A stretch of DNA of 64,000 nt from Planctomycetota bacterium (GTDB lineage: Bacteria > Planctomycetota > UBA1135 > GCA-002686595): the NCBI GenBank assembly GCA_026692665.1, contig JAPLOF010000026.1, forward strand, positions 62,001 to 126,000, given 5' to 3'. The notes under the pieces were generated by a model. It was not told the origin of the DNA. It did no database searches and worked only from the letters and a program-made list of their open reading frames with translations. A program made the translations under genes and the position numbers. Positions 1 to 8,334 of the stretch are shown here, one piece after another; position 1 is the stretch's first letter; the number at the start of each line of letters is the position of its first letter.

Positions 1-1254
1 CCGGCGAACTTCCCGCCGCTGCGGGTCGCGACGAGCTCCCCGACGCAGATGGAACCGGGCGTGACGTTGACGGCCCTGCGCTGGTCGAGCCCGACGCTGT
101 CTGGTGTCGGCACGTACTGCGTCTACCTCGACGCGACGGGCCAGGTCGTGTGGCTGTACGAGACGGCGCTCGGGCTGCGCGACGCCATCCGCCTGCGCAA
201 CGGCAACCTGCTGATCCACGCCAACAACCGGCTGGCTCAGGAGGTCGATCTGTTCGGGAACATCGTCACCCAGTGGTGGGCGGCGCGCATCAGCTCGGTC
301 GGCGCACCGGCGGGCGCCATCCTCGTCGACTGCGACAGTTTCCACCACGAGCTGCACGAGTTGCCGGGAACCGAGACTGCGAACTTCATCGCGCTCTCGA
401 CCGAGAAGCGGACGTACACGAACTACCCGACGAGCGAGACGGACACCACGCAAACGGCTCCGACCGCCGACGTCATCGGCGACGTCGTGGTCGAGTTCAA
501 GCGCGACGGGACCCTCGTGCGCGAGTTCAAGGTGCTCGACGTCCTGGATCCGTACCGCCTGTGCTACGGCTCGCTGGCCAGCATCTACAACCAGCTCTAC
601 GGCGGTGTCGTGACATTCGACTGGTCGCACGGGAACGCAGCGATTCTCGACGAGAACGACGACTCGTGGGTCCTCTCGCTGCGCCACCAGGACGCGGTCG
701 TCAAGGTGCGGCGTTCCGACCACTCGATCGCGTGGATCCACGGTCCGCACGAGCGTTGGGGCGCCGCGTGGCAACAGTACCTGCTGACGCCGGTCGGCTT
801 CCCGTTCGAGTGGAATTACCACCAGCATTCGCCGGACATGTCTGCAGGGGGGATGCTCACGATGTTCGACAACGGCAACTACCGCACGATTCCGCCGGTT
901 CCCGCTCCGCCGACGGACCAGTGGTACAGCCGCGCCGTGAGGTTCCAGGTCGACCCGGTCGCCATGACGACGACTCAGGTCCTCGACTGGCGTGACTCGA
1001 CGCCGTTCTTCTCGGGGCAGTTCGGCGACGTCGACCCTCTTCCGCTCACGGGCAACTTCCTGGTCGTCGACGGGGCCAAGCAGATCACCGGCCTGAACAA
1101 GTCCTACTCGCGTGTCGTCGAGGTGCGCGATGCAGCGCCTGGGCAGCAGACGGTCTTCGAGGTCATCGTGAACGACCCGAACGAGCCCGCGCCGAATCCC
1201 TACAACTGGAACCTGTATCGCGCCGAGCGCTACCGCGGGATCTACCCGTTCTGA
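1..1254 (+). CDS. Aryl-sulfate sulfotransferase (ASST)-like protein, 5' partial
   Basis: The reading frame is open to the first base of the window, so the N-terminus, including any signal peptide, is missing; 417 residues remain. The protein resembles the arylsulfotransferase (ASST) family, beta-propeller proteins that in characterised members transfer sulfate between phenols in the periplasm. Visible family-like segments are the repeated blade pattern GQVVWLYE / LRNGNLLIH near the start, HHELHELPG followed by NFIALSTE, and FDWSHGNAAI followed by SLRHQDAVVKV and IAWIHGP. The later stretch NYHQHSPDM carries His residues typical of the propeller centre. Many environmental ASST-fold proteins are not proven sulfotransferases, so the family is fairly secure and the activity is not. 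It is followed by a strong hairpin and convergent genes. Confidence 0.75.
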   Translation, partial: PANFPPLRVATSSPTQMEPGVTLTALRWSSPTLSGVGTYCVYLDATGQVVWLYETALGLRDAIRLRNGNLLIHANNRLAQEVDLFGNIVTQWWAARISSVGAPAGAILVDCDSFHHELHELPGTETANFIALSTEKRTYTNYPTSETDTTQTAPTADVIGDVVVEFKRDGTLVREFKVLDVLDPYRLCYGSLASIYNQLYGGVVTFDWSHGNAAILDENDDSWVLSLRHQDAVVKVRRSDHSIAWIHGPHERWGAAWQQYLLTPVGFPFEWNYHQHSPDMSAGGMLTMFDNGNYRTIPPVPAPPTDQWYSRAVRFQVDPVAMTTTQVLDWRDSTPFFSGQFGDVDPLPLTGNFLVVDGAKQITGLNKSYSRVVEVRDAAPGQQTVFEVIVNDPNEPAPNPYNWNLYRAERYRGIYPF

Positions 1255-1273
1255 TCGAAGCGCGGGGAACGAA

Positions 1274-1305
1274 CGGACGGAGCCGGGTCGAACCGGCTCC
1301 GTCCG
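1274..1305. terminator. Bidirectional terminator hairpin
   Basis: A perfect 13-bp stem (1274-1286 with 1293-1305) and a 6-nt loop lie 19 nt after the ASST-like stop codon and just before the stop codon of the convergent DUF4870 gene. A CTTTCATTCT stretch follows on the plus strand. The position and stem strength suggest a shared terminator for both genes. Confidence 0.75.
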
Positions 1306-1331
1306 CTTTCATTCTCGGCCGACTCCGCGGA

Positions 1332-2081
1332 TCAGGTCAGGAAGCGGAACACCCACGGATAGCGATGCCGGTCGCCGCTCGCCGACGCGATCGCGGCGAG
1401 GATGCACAGCACCGCGCCGAGGACGTAGACGAACGGCACCAGCGGCGTGGCGAAGCAGGTCACGCCCAGGAGTCCCATCGCGAGCCAGAAGGTGAGCTGC
1501 ATGTTGAGCGCCTCGCGGCCCTGGTCCGCCATCAGCGGATCGCGCGAACGGCGCCAGATCCACAGCACGGCGGTCACGATCACGCCCGGCGGGAACGGGA
1601 TCAGATAGGCCAGGTGGGCGAGGGCCACCCACCAACGCCGCGGCGGCTTGGCGGCGGAGGTCCCCGGCGGCGCACCGGACGGCGGGAGGGGCGGCGACGC
1701 GGGGGGCGGGACCGAGGCCGGCGGTGGAGTCGCGGAGGCCTGGACCCCGGCTGCACTCGGCTGCGGGCCTGGCGCCGGCGGAACGCCCGAGGCGGCTCCG
1801 GCGGCGAGGGGCTGGGCAGCGGGCGGCACCTGCACCGTGCTGGTCACCGACGCTCCACCCGGCACGGCGGAGGTGGCCGCCGCGCTGGTCGCGATCTGCG
1901 CGGGAGCCTCACGGACGGGCTGGGGCGGCGGGACCGGATAGGGCACGGCCAGACCGCGGACGTCGAGCGCCGGACCGTGTGCGAGGCCCTGGGGCAGCCG
2001 GACGGGCTCGACGGCCTCGGCGGGAACACCCGCACCGAACGGCGGCTCTGCAGCGGACTGGGGCGTGGTGGAGTCGGTCAT
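1332..2081 (-). CDS. DUF4870 (Tic20-like) membrane protein with Pro/Ala-rich N-terminus
   Basis: 249 residues. The first 150 or so are low-complexity Pro/Ala/Ser sequence with no predicted fold. The last 95 form a DUF4870-type membrane domain with three hydrophobic segments: HLAYLIPFPPGVIVTAVLW, then the charged loop RRSRDPLMADQGREALNMQ, then two helices ending near GDRHRYPWVF. The loop with a conserved Asp, Gln and Ala/Leu pattern (QGREALN) is the usual family signature. The function of DUF4870 is unknown; it is distantly related to Tic20/HOTT helical proteins. The gene stands alone, convergent to the ASST-like gene. The start is the only ATG that keeps the whole Pro-rich tail. Confidence 0.8.
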   Translation of the reverse strand: MTDSTTPQSAAEPPFGAGVPAEAVEPVRLPQGLAHGPALDVRGLAVPYPVPPPQPVREAPAQIATSAAATSAVPGGASVTSTVQVPPAAQPLAAGAASGVPPAPGPQPSAAGVQASATPPPASVPPPASPPLPPSGAPPGTSAAKPPRRWWVALAHLAYLIPFPPGVIVTAVLWIWRRSRDPLMADQGREALNMQLTFWLAMGLLGVTCFATPLVPFVYVLGAVLCILAAIASASGDRHRYPWVFRFLT

Positions 2082-2255
2082 GGTCGAGGCCTCGGGTTGG
2101 AAAGCGCAGTACGGTCCCGCGGTGCTCGCATTTCGGGGACACCTCGGCCCGCGCGGCGAACGTGGCCGCCCGCGGTCGAATCCCGTCGCGGCGGCGAGCC
2201 GGACGCGGGTCCCGAGGGTCCGGTCCGAGCCTCTATTCGCGTACTCGCGCCCGCC

Positions 2256-2783
2256 TCACGGCGTCCGCGCGTCGAGGTCCAGGCTCAGGATCCGCACGTC
2301 CTGCAGCTCGCCGAACTTCTCCATGACGTGGCGCAGCACGCCCACGGTCTGGAACCCGAGCGATTCGTGGAGGCGGATGCTCGCGACGTTCCGTTCCGTC
2401 GGCCGCGCGATGACGAGCCGCACCGGCGTGTCGCGCAGCGTTCGCGCGAGCAGCTCCCGCATGAGTGCGCGCCCGAGCCCGCGCCCGTGGCGCGAGCGGG
2501 CCACGTACACGGAGTTCTCGGCCGAGCGGCGGTAGGCCTGGCGCGGCGACCACGGCGAGAGTCCGGCCCAGCCGGCCACGAAACCGTCCGCTTCGACGGC
2601 CGCGACCAGCGGATGGAGGTCCGGCGTGTGCCGCGCGAACCAGGCTTCGCGCTCTTCGGCGGTGAACGGAACCGTCTGCGCGGTCGCGGTCCCGTGCAGC
2701 ACCTCCTCGTCGTAGATCGCGAAGATGCCGCCGATGTCCGCGGGTGTGGCGAGACGGATGACGGACGGCTCGGCGCGCTCCAT
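2256..2783 (-). CDS. GNAT-family N-acetyltransferase, phosphinothricin acetyltransferase-like
   Basis: 175 residues, the size of phosphinothricin/methionine sulfone acetyltransferases. The N-terminal segment IRLATPADIGGIFAIYDEEV and the following T-A-Q-T-V-P-F region match that subfamily. The acetyl-CoA loop is RHGRGLGRALM, and NVASIRLHESLGF is the usual motif B. The likely reaction is acetyl transfer from acetyl-CoA to a small amine; the substrate cannot be read from sequence. The ureohydrolase stop codon lies 5 nt upstream, and a GTG three codons before the chosen ATG would overlap that stop, so the two genes are very probably co-translated. Pairing with an agmatinase-like enzyme hints at a polyamine or amino-acid-derived amine substrate, which is only an inference. 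Confidence 0.85.
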   Translation of the reverse strand: MERAEPSVIRLATPADIGGIFAIYDEEVLHGTATAQTVPFTAEEREAWFARHTPDLHPLVAAVEADGFVAGWAGLSPWSPRQAYRRSAENSVYVARSRHGRGLGRALMRELLARTLRDTPVRLVIARPTERNVASIRLHESLGFQTVGVLRHVMEKFGELQDVRILSLDLDARTP

Positions 2784-2788
2784 CGCGG

Positions 2789-3847
2789 TCACGATCGCGT
2801 GGCCAGGGCCGCACCGATCAGCTTGTAGAGCAGGCGCGCGCCGACGATCGCGTCCCACGAGTCGTCCTCGTCGTCCGTCGCGCCGGGCGAGACCTCGTTC
2901 AGGTCGAGGCCCACGACGCGCTTGCCGGACTTGGCGATCTCCTCGATCCACAGCACGGCTTCGTGCCAGGAAAGCCCGCCCGGAACCGGGGTTCCCGTGT
3001 TCGGACACAGGGTCGGATCGAGCCCGTCCACGTCGAACGAGATGTGGATCTCCTTCGGCAGCTGCGCGATAGTCTTCTTCACGAGCTCGCGCAAGTTCGC
3101 GCCGTCGAGCTTCGCGCGCGCCCAGTCCGCGTCGAAGAGCGTCGTCACGCGGCCCTTCGAACCCTGGATCAGCTCGAGCTCGCGCTCGCCGAAGTCGCGG
3201 ATGCCGACCTGCACGACCTTGGCGACGCCCTCGATCCGCGTCACCACGTTGTTCATGATCGACGCGTGGGACCAGGCGAAGCCCTCGTAGGCCTCGCGCA
3301 GGTCCGCGTGCGCATCGAAGTGCAGCACGCCGACGCCCGGGTGACGCTCGGCGACGGCCTGGATCGCGCCGAACGGCGTCGAGTGGTCGCCGCCCAGCAC
3401 GACGGGCAGCTTCTTCTGGCCGAGCGCGCGGTCGACCTCGCCGCGCACGATCTCGTTCACCTCGGCGCCGATCGCGTTGACCTTCTCGAGGTCCCGCGCG
3501 AGGCCCTTGCGGCCGTCGATCCGCCCGCCGACGGCGATGATGCGGTCGGCACGTTCGCCCGCTTTCGCGTTCAGACGTGCGATGCGCGCGTCGGGCTCGA
3601 GGCAGACGATGCCCTTCTGCCAGAAGCGGCCGAAGTGGATGTCGTAGAGGTCGACTTGGCGGCTCGCGCGCAGCACGGCCTCCGGTCCGCGCGCGGTGCC
3701 CTTGCGGTACGACGTCGTCGCGTCGAACGGCACGGGGATCACGTGGACGGCCGCGTGTTCGGGGTCGGTCGGCAGCCCGAAGATCCCGGATTCGTCGGAG
3801 GCGGCGGCGTCGGGATCGAAGGCGGCGGGAACTGCTTTCTTGGCCAT
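2789..3847 (-). CDS. Agmatinase/arginase-family ureohydrolase
   Basis: 352 residues with all binuclear manganese ligands of the ureohydrolase fold: GGDHS at 152-156 (His155), DAHAD at 178-182 (Asp178, His180, Asp182) and SFDVDGLDP at 270-278 (Asp272, Asp274). The family hydrolyses a guanidino group to release urea. Agmatinase is the likeliest reading, but arginase, guanidinobutyrase and similar enzymes share these motifs. The ATG at 3847 was chosen because upstream in-frame sequence is Arg-rich and unlike the family, and a TATCTC hexamer ends 11 nt before it. No arginine decarboxylase lies in the window. The downstream acetyltransferase is 5 nt away on the same strand. Confidence 0.88.
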   Translation of the reverse strand: MAKKAVPAAFDPDAAASDESGIFGLPTDPEHAAVHVIPVPFDATTSYRKGTARGPEAVLRASRQVDLYDIHFGRFWQKGIVCLEPDARIARLNAKAGERADRIIAVGGRIDGRKGLARDLEKVNAIGAEVNEIVRGEVDRALGQKKLPVVLGGDHSTPFGAIQAVAERHPGVGVLHFDAHADLREAYEGFAWSHASIMNNVVTRIEGVAKVVQVGIRDFGERELELIQGSKGRVTTLFDADWARAKLDGANLRELVKKTIAQLPKEIHISFDVDGLDPTLCPNTGTPVPGGLSWHEAVLWIEEIAKSGKRVVGLDLNEVSPGATDDEDDSWDAIVGARLLYKLIGAALATRS

Positions 3848-3858
3848 GGAGGGCGCTG

Positions 3859-3864
3859 GAGATA
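3859..3864 (-). promoter_or_regulatory. Candidate -10 element (TATCTC), ureohydrolase
   Basis: TATCTC read on the minus strand ends 11 nt before the ATG at 3847. It resembles the TAnnnT hexamers seen at the same distance before many other starts here, although the last base is C. Confidence 0.4.
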
Positions 3865-3942
3865 GCCCGCCCGGAGCCCGCGCACAACTTCGGGCGGACT
3901 TCGGCGCGTGACTTGGGGCCTCGAACCGGTATTTGAGCCAAG

Positions 3943-3985
3943 AGACCTCCCGCCGCCGGCGTTCCAGCCGGCGGGAGACCTCCCA
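3943..3985 (+). promoter_or_regulatory. Hairpin flanked by 10-bp direct repeats, sigma-factor leader
   Basis: GAGACCTCCC occurs at 3943-3952 and again at 3976-3985. Between them is a perfect 8-bp hairpin (CCGCCGGC 3954-3961, GCCGGCGG 3968-3975, 6-nt loop). The element ends 8 nt before the ECF sigma start codon, so in mRNA it would sit on the ribosome landing site. It could be an autoregulatory operator or a translational control hairpin. Confidence 0.45.
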
Positions 3986-3993
3986 CGCTCGAC

Positions 3994-4641
3994 ATGAGTC
4001 CTGAACCCACCGACGGAGCCCTGCTCGAGGCCCATCGCCGCGGCGACCGCGGCGCATTCCACGAGCTGGTCCGGCGGCACGAAGGTCCGCTGCTCCAGCA
4101 CGCTCGCGCGCTGCTCGGCCGTGGCTCGCAGTACGAGGACGCCGTCCAAGAGGCCTTCCTGCGTCTGGCCCAGACGCCGCCGACGCTCCCCGACGGGGTG
4201 CGCGGCGATCCGGGGCTCGAGCGCGCGCACCTCGGTGCGTGGCTCTCCACGGTGACGAGGAACCTGTGCATGGACACGTTGCGATCCGAGACACGCAGGC
4301 GACGGCGCGAGGAAGACGTCGCGAACCAGGAAGGCGCGAGCGACGTCGGCATCGCGGGCGTCGAGGAGCAGGACACGCGCGCGGCTGTGCGGCGCGAGCT
4401 GGAGAAGCTGCCCGCCGACCAGCGCGAGGTGCTCGTGCTGCGCCTCGTCGGCGACCGTTCCTACAAGGAGATCGCCGAGATCACGGGCAAGAAGATCGGG
4501 ACGGTGGGGTGGTTGATCAGCGTCGGGTTGCAGGAGCTCTCCGCGAAGCTCGGTCCGATCGTCGCGGTGGAAGGGGCAAGAAGTTCGGGTTCGGCGGCGT
4601 CTTCTCCTGTGGGAACGACGACACGAGGAGGTTCGCGATGA
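3994..4641 (+). CDS. ECF-type RNA polymerase sigma factor
   Basis: 215 residues with the two-domain ECF plan. Region 2 covers about residues 10-95 (HELVRRHEGPLLQHARALLG, then YEDAVQEAFLRLAQ and LSTVTRNLCMDTLRSETRRRRR). Region 4 is LPADQREVLVLRLVGDRSY plus KEIAEITGKKIGTV near 130-175. It should direct RNA polymerase to a small stress or envelope regulon. Region 4 contains GWLISVGLQEL, where most ECFs have a basic RLRRA-like helix. The stop codon overlaps the ATG of the VWA gene (ATGA), so the two are translationally coupled. That neighbour has an anti-sigma-like N-terminus, making it the probable regulator. A repeat-flanked hairpin precedes the start. Confidence 0.93.
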   Translation: MSPEPTDGALLEAHRRGDRGAFHELVRRHEGPLLQHARALLGRGSQYEDAVQEAFLRLAQTPPTLPDGVRGDPGLERAHLGAWLSTVTRNLCMDTLRSETRRRRREEDVANQEGASDVGIAGVEEQDTRAAVRRELEKLPADQREVLVLRLVGDRSYKEIAEITGKKIGTVGWLISVGLQELSAKLGPIVAVEGARSSGSAASSPVGTTTRGGSR

Positions 4642-7409
4642 ACGGCAAGATCGAACAGGGGCTGCACGAGAAGCTGTGCGCGTACGTGCTGGGCGAGAGC
4701 GAGGGCGCGGATCGCGCCGAGGTCGAGCGCGAATTGCTGCGCTCGCCCGAGCTGCGCGCGGAACGCGAGCGACTGGAGAGCACGATCGGCGCGGTGCGCG
4801 ACGCGCTGGCGCCGACGGAGACGCTGACGCCCGAGGCGAAGGAGGCGCTGGAGCGCGCGGTGCGCCCGGCACCGATCGCGCAGTTCCCCTGGCTGCGGCT
4901 CGCGGCCGGGATCGGCGCGGTGGGGCTCGGCTGGTGGATCTTCGCGGGGGCGCCGACGCGGCAGCGCGACGTGACGGTGGCGGTCCTGGATCGCGAAGCG
5001 GTCTCGAACGCTCAGGGGGAAGGCGATCGGTGGCTCGAGAAGGGGATGGGCCGGGCAGCCGAGACCGAGATCGAGCAAGTGGTCCCGGAGTCGCGTGCGT
5101 ACGGCACGGACGCCAAGGCGAAGGCGGATCCGGCCACGCGTCCGCTGATCGCGGCCGTCGAGGCGCTCGAGCAGAAGAGCGCCGGCGGGGCTGTCGTGTC
5201 GTCGGATGGCTCCGCGACTCCAGCCCCGGTTCCTGCCCAGGCTTCGTCGACGACCGGAATCGTGCGCGTCGCCATGCCGAAGACGGAGGAGGCCCTGTTG
5301 CTCCTGCAGACCGAGAGCACGCCCGCGGCGAACCAGGCCCAGGCGGTGGATCGCGTCGTCGCGGGGCAGCCGGTGACTTCCGTCGGCTTGTCGGCGGTGA
5401 GCGGCCCGACGAAGGGGGTTCCAGGTGGACCCTCGGCGGGTGGCGCCAAGTCCTCCGCGCTCGCTACGCCCGGCGCGGCCGGCAGCTACCGTGGCCCCAG
5501 CGATACGAAGCCCCCGAGCACACCGGCCCTCGCGCAGGCCTCGTCGGGTCCGGCGTCGGCTGGACCTGGCCTCCCGCTCAGCGGTGGTGCGGGCGGCGGC
5601 AAGGACGGGAGTTCCGCAGGCCTGGCCGTGCCTCAGGAACTGTTCGAGGTCACGGACGGTTTGAAGCGGCTAAACGAGCTCGGCTACGTGGGTCCCGCCG
5701 ACGCCGACGCGGCTCGCGTGGCCGAGAAGCAGTGGCGCCAGATGACGCCCGAGGAGCAGGCGCGCCAGCTCGAGTTCCGCTGCGGCACGATCGTCCAGGA
5801 CTGCCTGCCGCGGCCCAACGAGCGGCCACGCGACATGTTCTTCCGCTTCTGGGGCGACAACCCGTTCGAAGTGACGATGCTCGACAAGCTCTCGACGTTC
5901 TCCGCGGACGTCGACACGGCCAGCTACGCGCTCGCCCGCCGGTATCTCGAGGAGCGCAAGATCCCCGAGAAGGCCCAGGTCCGCACCGAGGAGTTCGTCA
6001 ATTACTTCGACTCGGACGTGGATGCGCCGCGCAGCGCGACGTTCTCCGTGCATAGCGACTTGACGCCCAGTCGATTCTCGGCCGACAGCGCGCGCCAGAT
6101 GCTGCGCGTCGTCGTCCGCGCCAAGGACGTCGAGAAGCTCGAGCGCCAGCCGATGCACTTGACGTTCGTCGTCGACGTGTCGGGCTCGATGAAGGAGCAG
6201 GACCGGCTCGAGACGGTCAAGCACGCGCTGCGCATGCTGGTCGCGCAGCTCGACGGGCGGGACTCGATCGCCCTGGTCACGTTCAGCAACGACGCGAAGC
6301 TCGTGCTGCCCATGACGCCGGTCGTCGACCGTGCCGCGATCGAGGCCGCCATCGCCCCGCTCGCGCACGGTGGAAGCACGAACTCGAACGCCGGACTGCA
6401 GCTCGGGTACGCCCAGGCGCTCATGGGCCTCGACCCGAATGCGGTGAACCGCGTCGTGTTCCTCTCGGACGGTGTCGCGAACGTCGGCGAGACGGACGCG
6501 CAGAAGATCCTCGAGGGCGTGCAGTCGATCCGCGAGAAGGGGATCTTCCTGAACACGATCGGCGTGGGCATGAACAACCACAACGACGTGCTGCTCGAGC
6601 AGCTGGCGGACAAGGGCGACGGCCTGTGCAACTACGTCGACAGCCCGAAGGAGATCCAGCGCGCGCTCGTCGACCGCTTCACCGGAGCCTTCCAGCCGGT
6701 CGCGAAGGACGTGAAGATCCAGGTCGAGTTCGACCCGCAACAGGTGATGCGTTACCGCCTGCTGGGCTACGAGAACCGGGCGATCGCCGACGCGGACTTC
6801 CGCAACGACGCGGTCGACGCGGGCGAGCTGGGCGCGGGCCACCAGGTGACCGCGCTGTACGAGATCGAGCCGACCGGCCGCACGATCGACGGTCCGATGG
6901 CGACGGTGCGCCTGCGCTGGAAGCCGATCCGAGCGGCGGGTGTGGCGGGTGTCCAGGAGGCGAATGAAGCTTCGTTCGAGGTGAACGCGAAGAGCTACCA
7001 GGCCTTCGAGTCCTCGCCCCCGGGTCACCGCCGCGCGCTGATCGTGGCCCAGTTCGCCGAGATCCTGCGGCGCTCGATCCACGCGCGCGGCGAGAGCCTC
7101 GACGACCTGATCGCCGAAGCGAGCCGGCTCCAGGCGCAGATCCCGGGCGACAAGGACTTCGCGGAGTTCACTGCGCTCGTCCTGCGCGCCAAGGACACGA
7201 TCCTGCGCACGTTGCCGGCCTGCGACGAGATGTGCCAGACGATCGACGCCTTGCGCTCGAATCAGTACCTGGGCGCGGTGATCGGCGAGTCGGGACGCGA
7301 CCCGCGCACGCTGGAAGAGATCGAGAGGACGCGCCGCGACCTCGAGCAGCGCCTGCGCGAACTGCTGCGGCAAGAAGCCGAGCGCGGCGATCGTCCGCGC
7401 GTACGGTAG
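4638..7409 (+). CDS. Membrane-anchored VWA/YfbK-type protein with anti-sigma-like N-terminus
   Basis: 923 residues. Residues 1-80 are a helical cytoplasmic segment of the kind found in ECF-coupled anti-sigma factors (LCAYVLGESEGADRAEVE), followed by one membrane helix near 90-108. About 200 residues of Ala/Gly/Ser/Pro linker come next. A YfbK N-terminal domain (RPRDMFFRFWGDNPFEVTML) leads into a von Willebrand A domain with an intact MIDAS: Asp513, Ser515 and Ser517 in DVSGS, and a later SDGVANVG loop. A DUF3520-type C-terminal domain follows. The expected topology is cytoplasmic anti-sigma domain, one helix, and an external metal-dependent adhesion domain. Coupling to the sigma gene supports a signalling role, inferred rather than shown. 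A hairpin terminator follows. Confidence 0.9.
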   Translation: MNGKIEQGLHEKLCAYVLGESEGADRAEVERELLRSPELRAERERLESTIGAVRDALAPTETLTPEAKEALERAVRPAPIAQFPWLRLAAGIGAVGLGWWIFAGAPTRQRDVTVAVLDREAVSNAQGEGDRWLEKGMGRAAETEIEQVVPESRAYGTDAKAKADPATRPLIAAVEALEQKSAGGAVVSSDGSATPAPVPAQASSTTGIVRVAMPKTEEALLLLQTESTPAANQAQAVDRVVAGQPVTSVGLSAVSGPTKGVPGGPSAGGAKSSALATPGAAGSYRGPSDTKPPSTPALAQASSGPASAGPGLPLSGGAGGGKDGSSAGLAVPQELFEVTDGLKRLNELGYVGPADADAARVAEKQWRQMTPEEQARQLEFRCGTIVQDCLPRPNERPRDMFFRFWGDNPFEVTMLDKLSTFSADVDTASYALARRYLEERKIPEKAQVRTEEFVNYFDSDVDAPRSATFSVHSDLTPSRFSADSARQMLRVVVRAKDVEKLERQPMHLTFVVDVSGSMKEQDRLETVKHALRMLVAQLDGRDSIALVTFSNDAKLVLPMTPVVDRAAIEAAIAPLAHGGSTNSNAGLQLGYAQALMGLDPNAVNRVVFLSDGVANVGETDAQKILEGVQSIREKGIFLNTIGVGMNNHNDVLLEQLADKGDGLCNYVDSPKEIQRALVDRFTGAFQPVAKDVKIQVEFDPQQVMRYRLLGYENRAIADADFRNDAVDAGELGAGHQVTALYEIEPTGRTIDGPMATVRLRWKPIRAAGVAGVQEANEASFEVNAKSYQAFESSPPGHRRALIVAQFAEILRRSIHARGESLDDLIAEASRLQAQIPGDKDFAEFTALVLRAKDTILRTLPACDEMCQTIDALRSNQYLGAVIGESGRDPRTLEEIERTRRDLEQRLRELLRQEAERGDRPRVR

Positions 7410-7440
7410 GCGATTCCCGAGCCCGGCTGATCCGTTCGAA

Positions 7441-7470
7441 CCCGATCCGCACCCTCGGGTGCGGATCGGG
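7441..7470. terminator. Hairpin terminator after the sigma/VWA operon
   Basis: A perfect 14-bp inverted repeat (7441-7454 with 7457-7470) lies 31 nt after the VWA stop codon. Its 2-nt spacer would open to a 4-nt loop. There is no T tract, so it may act as a 3'-end stabiliser or an assisted terminator. Confidence 0.6.
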
Positions 7471-7542
7471 AAGCCGCACGGATGCGCTGGTCACCAGGAT
7501 GGGCGCTTCGCCGCGGCCCGGCGGCTCGCTAGCTTGGCGGCT

Positions 7543-8334
7543 GTGGAGAAGCGGATCCTCGCCGGTCTGGTCGCCGCGGGCTCGCTCGTCGTCGGGGCCG
7601 TCGGGGCGCGCATGTTGCCCGCGCCACGCGTGCGGCTCGCCGAGGAGATCGTCGACGAGGGTCCGCGCATCGTCGAGCCGATGCAGTTCCTCGGGAAAGG
7701 CGCAGGCCTGCGAGCCCCCGAACTGGACGCCTGGGTCGCGGCGGAGCGGCGTCCGCGCTTCAAGGCCCTGCGCGAGCTCGCCTTCCACGTCGCCGGCTGT
7801 CCGGGCACCGTCGAGTGGGTCGATAGCGCCGAAGGACAGCGACTCGAGAGGCTGCTGGGCGAGCTGCGCGGCGGGACGCGCGAGGAGGCGTTCGCGTCGC
7901 TCGTCCTGGTGTTCCAGATCGCGCGCACGACGGAGTGGAAGCCGGGGATCCTGACGCAGACGCCGGAGGCGAACGCGGAGAGGATGGCTGGACTCGTGGC
8001 GGACTGGTTGCGCGCCTGGGGCGTACGCGGCTCGCGCGACCCGCTGCTCGCGGAGCCGGCGCGCGCCGCGATCCTGGTCTACGGCCGCCTCATGCGCACC
8101 GCGCAGCAGTCGCCGGTGATCGGGACGAACTCCGCCTCGTACCAGCGTGGGCTCAAGACGATCGAGGAACTCGTGGGGATCGACGCCGGCCGACGCACGG
8201 CGCTCGGCGAAGCCCTGCAAGCGCGGCATCCCGAAGCCATGCGCAAGCTCGTGGGCGACATGGACCGTCTGCGCGGCCTCGACGACGAGGCACGCACGAT
8301 GTTCCCCGACCTCACGGGCGAGTGCGACGGATGA
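7543..8334 (+). CDS. Hypothetical membrane-anchored or exported protein
   Basis: 263 residues from the GTG at 7543. The start is chosen because the sequence then begins with two charged residues and a hydrophobic segment (RILAGLVAAGSLVVGAVGA), a typical uncleaved anchor or signal sequence. The rest is soluble and alpha-helical with Arg- and Glu-rich amphipathic stretches (ERRPRFKALRELAFHVAG) and no recognisable motif. I do not recognise the family. The stop codon overlaps the ATG of the next gene (ATGA), and that gene overlaps the DUF423 gene in the same way, so the three form one translationally coupled operon. Confidence 0.7.
   Translation: MEKRILAGLVAAGSLVVGAVGARMLPAPRVRLAEEIVDEGPRIVEPMQFLGKGAGLRAPELDAWVAAERRPRFKALRELAFHVAGCPGTVEWVDSAEGQRLERLLGELRGGTREEAFASLVLVFQIARTTEWKPGILTQTPEANAERMAGLVADWLRAWGVRGSRDPLLAEPARAAILVYGRLMRTAQQSPVIGTNSASYQRGLKTIEELVGIDAGRRTALGEALQARHPEAMRKLVGDMDRLRGLDDEARTMFPDLTGECDG

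Noticed and set aside
2801-4300. Fusion of the ureohydrolase to a longer N-terminal domain
   Set aside because: The upstream in-frame sequence overlaps the divergent sigma gene antisense and has no protein-like features. A family-like start and a -10-like hexamer support 3847.
4239-4637. A longer N-terminus for the VWA protein
   Set aside because: The extension overlaps the sigma factor in another frame and has no protein-like pattern. The ATGA overlap at 4638 is the natural start.
7418-7470. tRNA gene suggested by GTTCGAACCC followed by a strong stem
   Set aside because: No acceptor, D-arm or anticodon-arm pairing can be drawn around it. The stem is a simple hairpin after the VWA gene.
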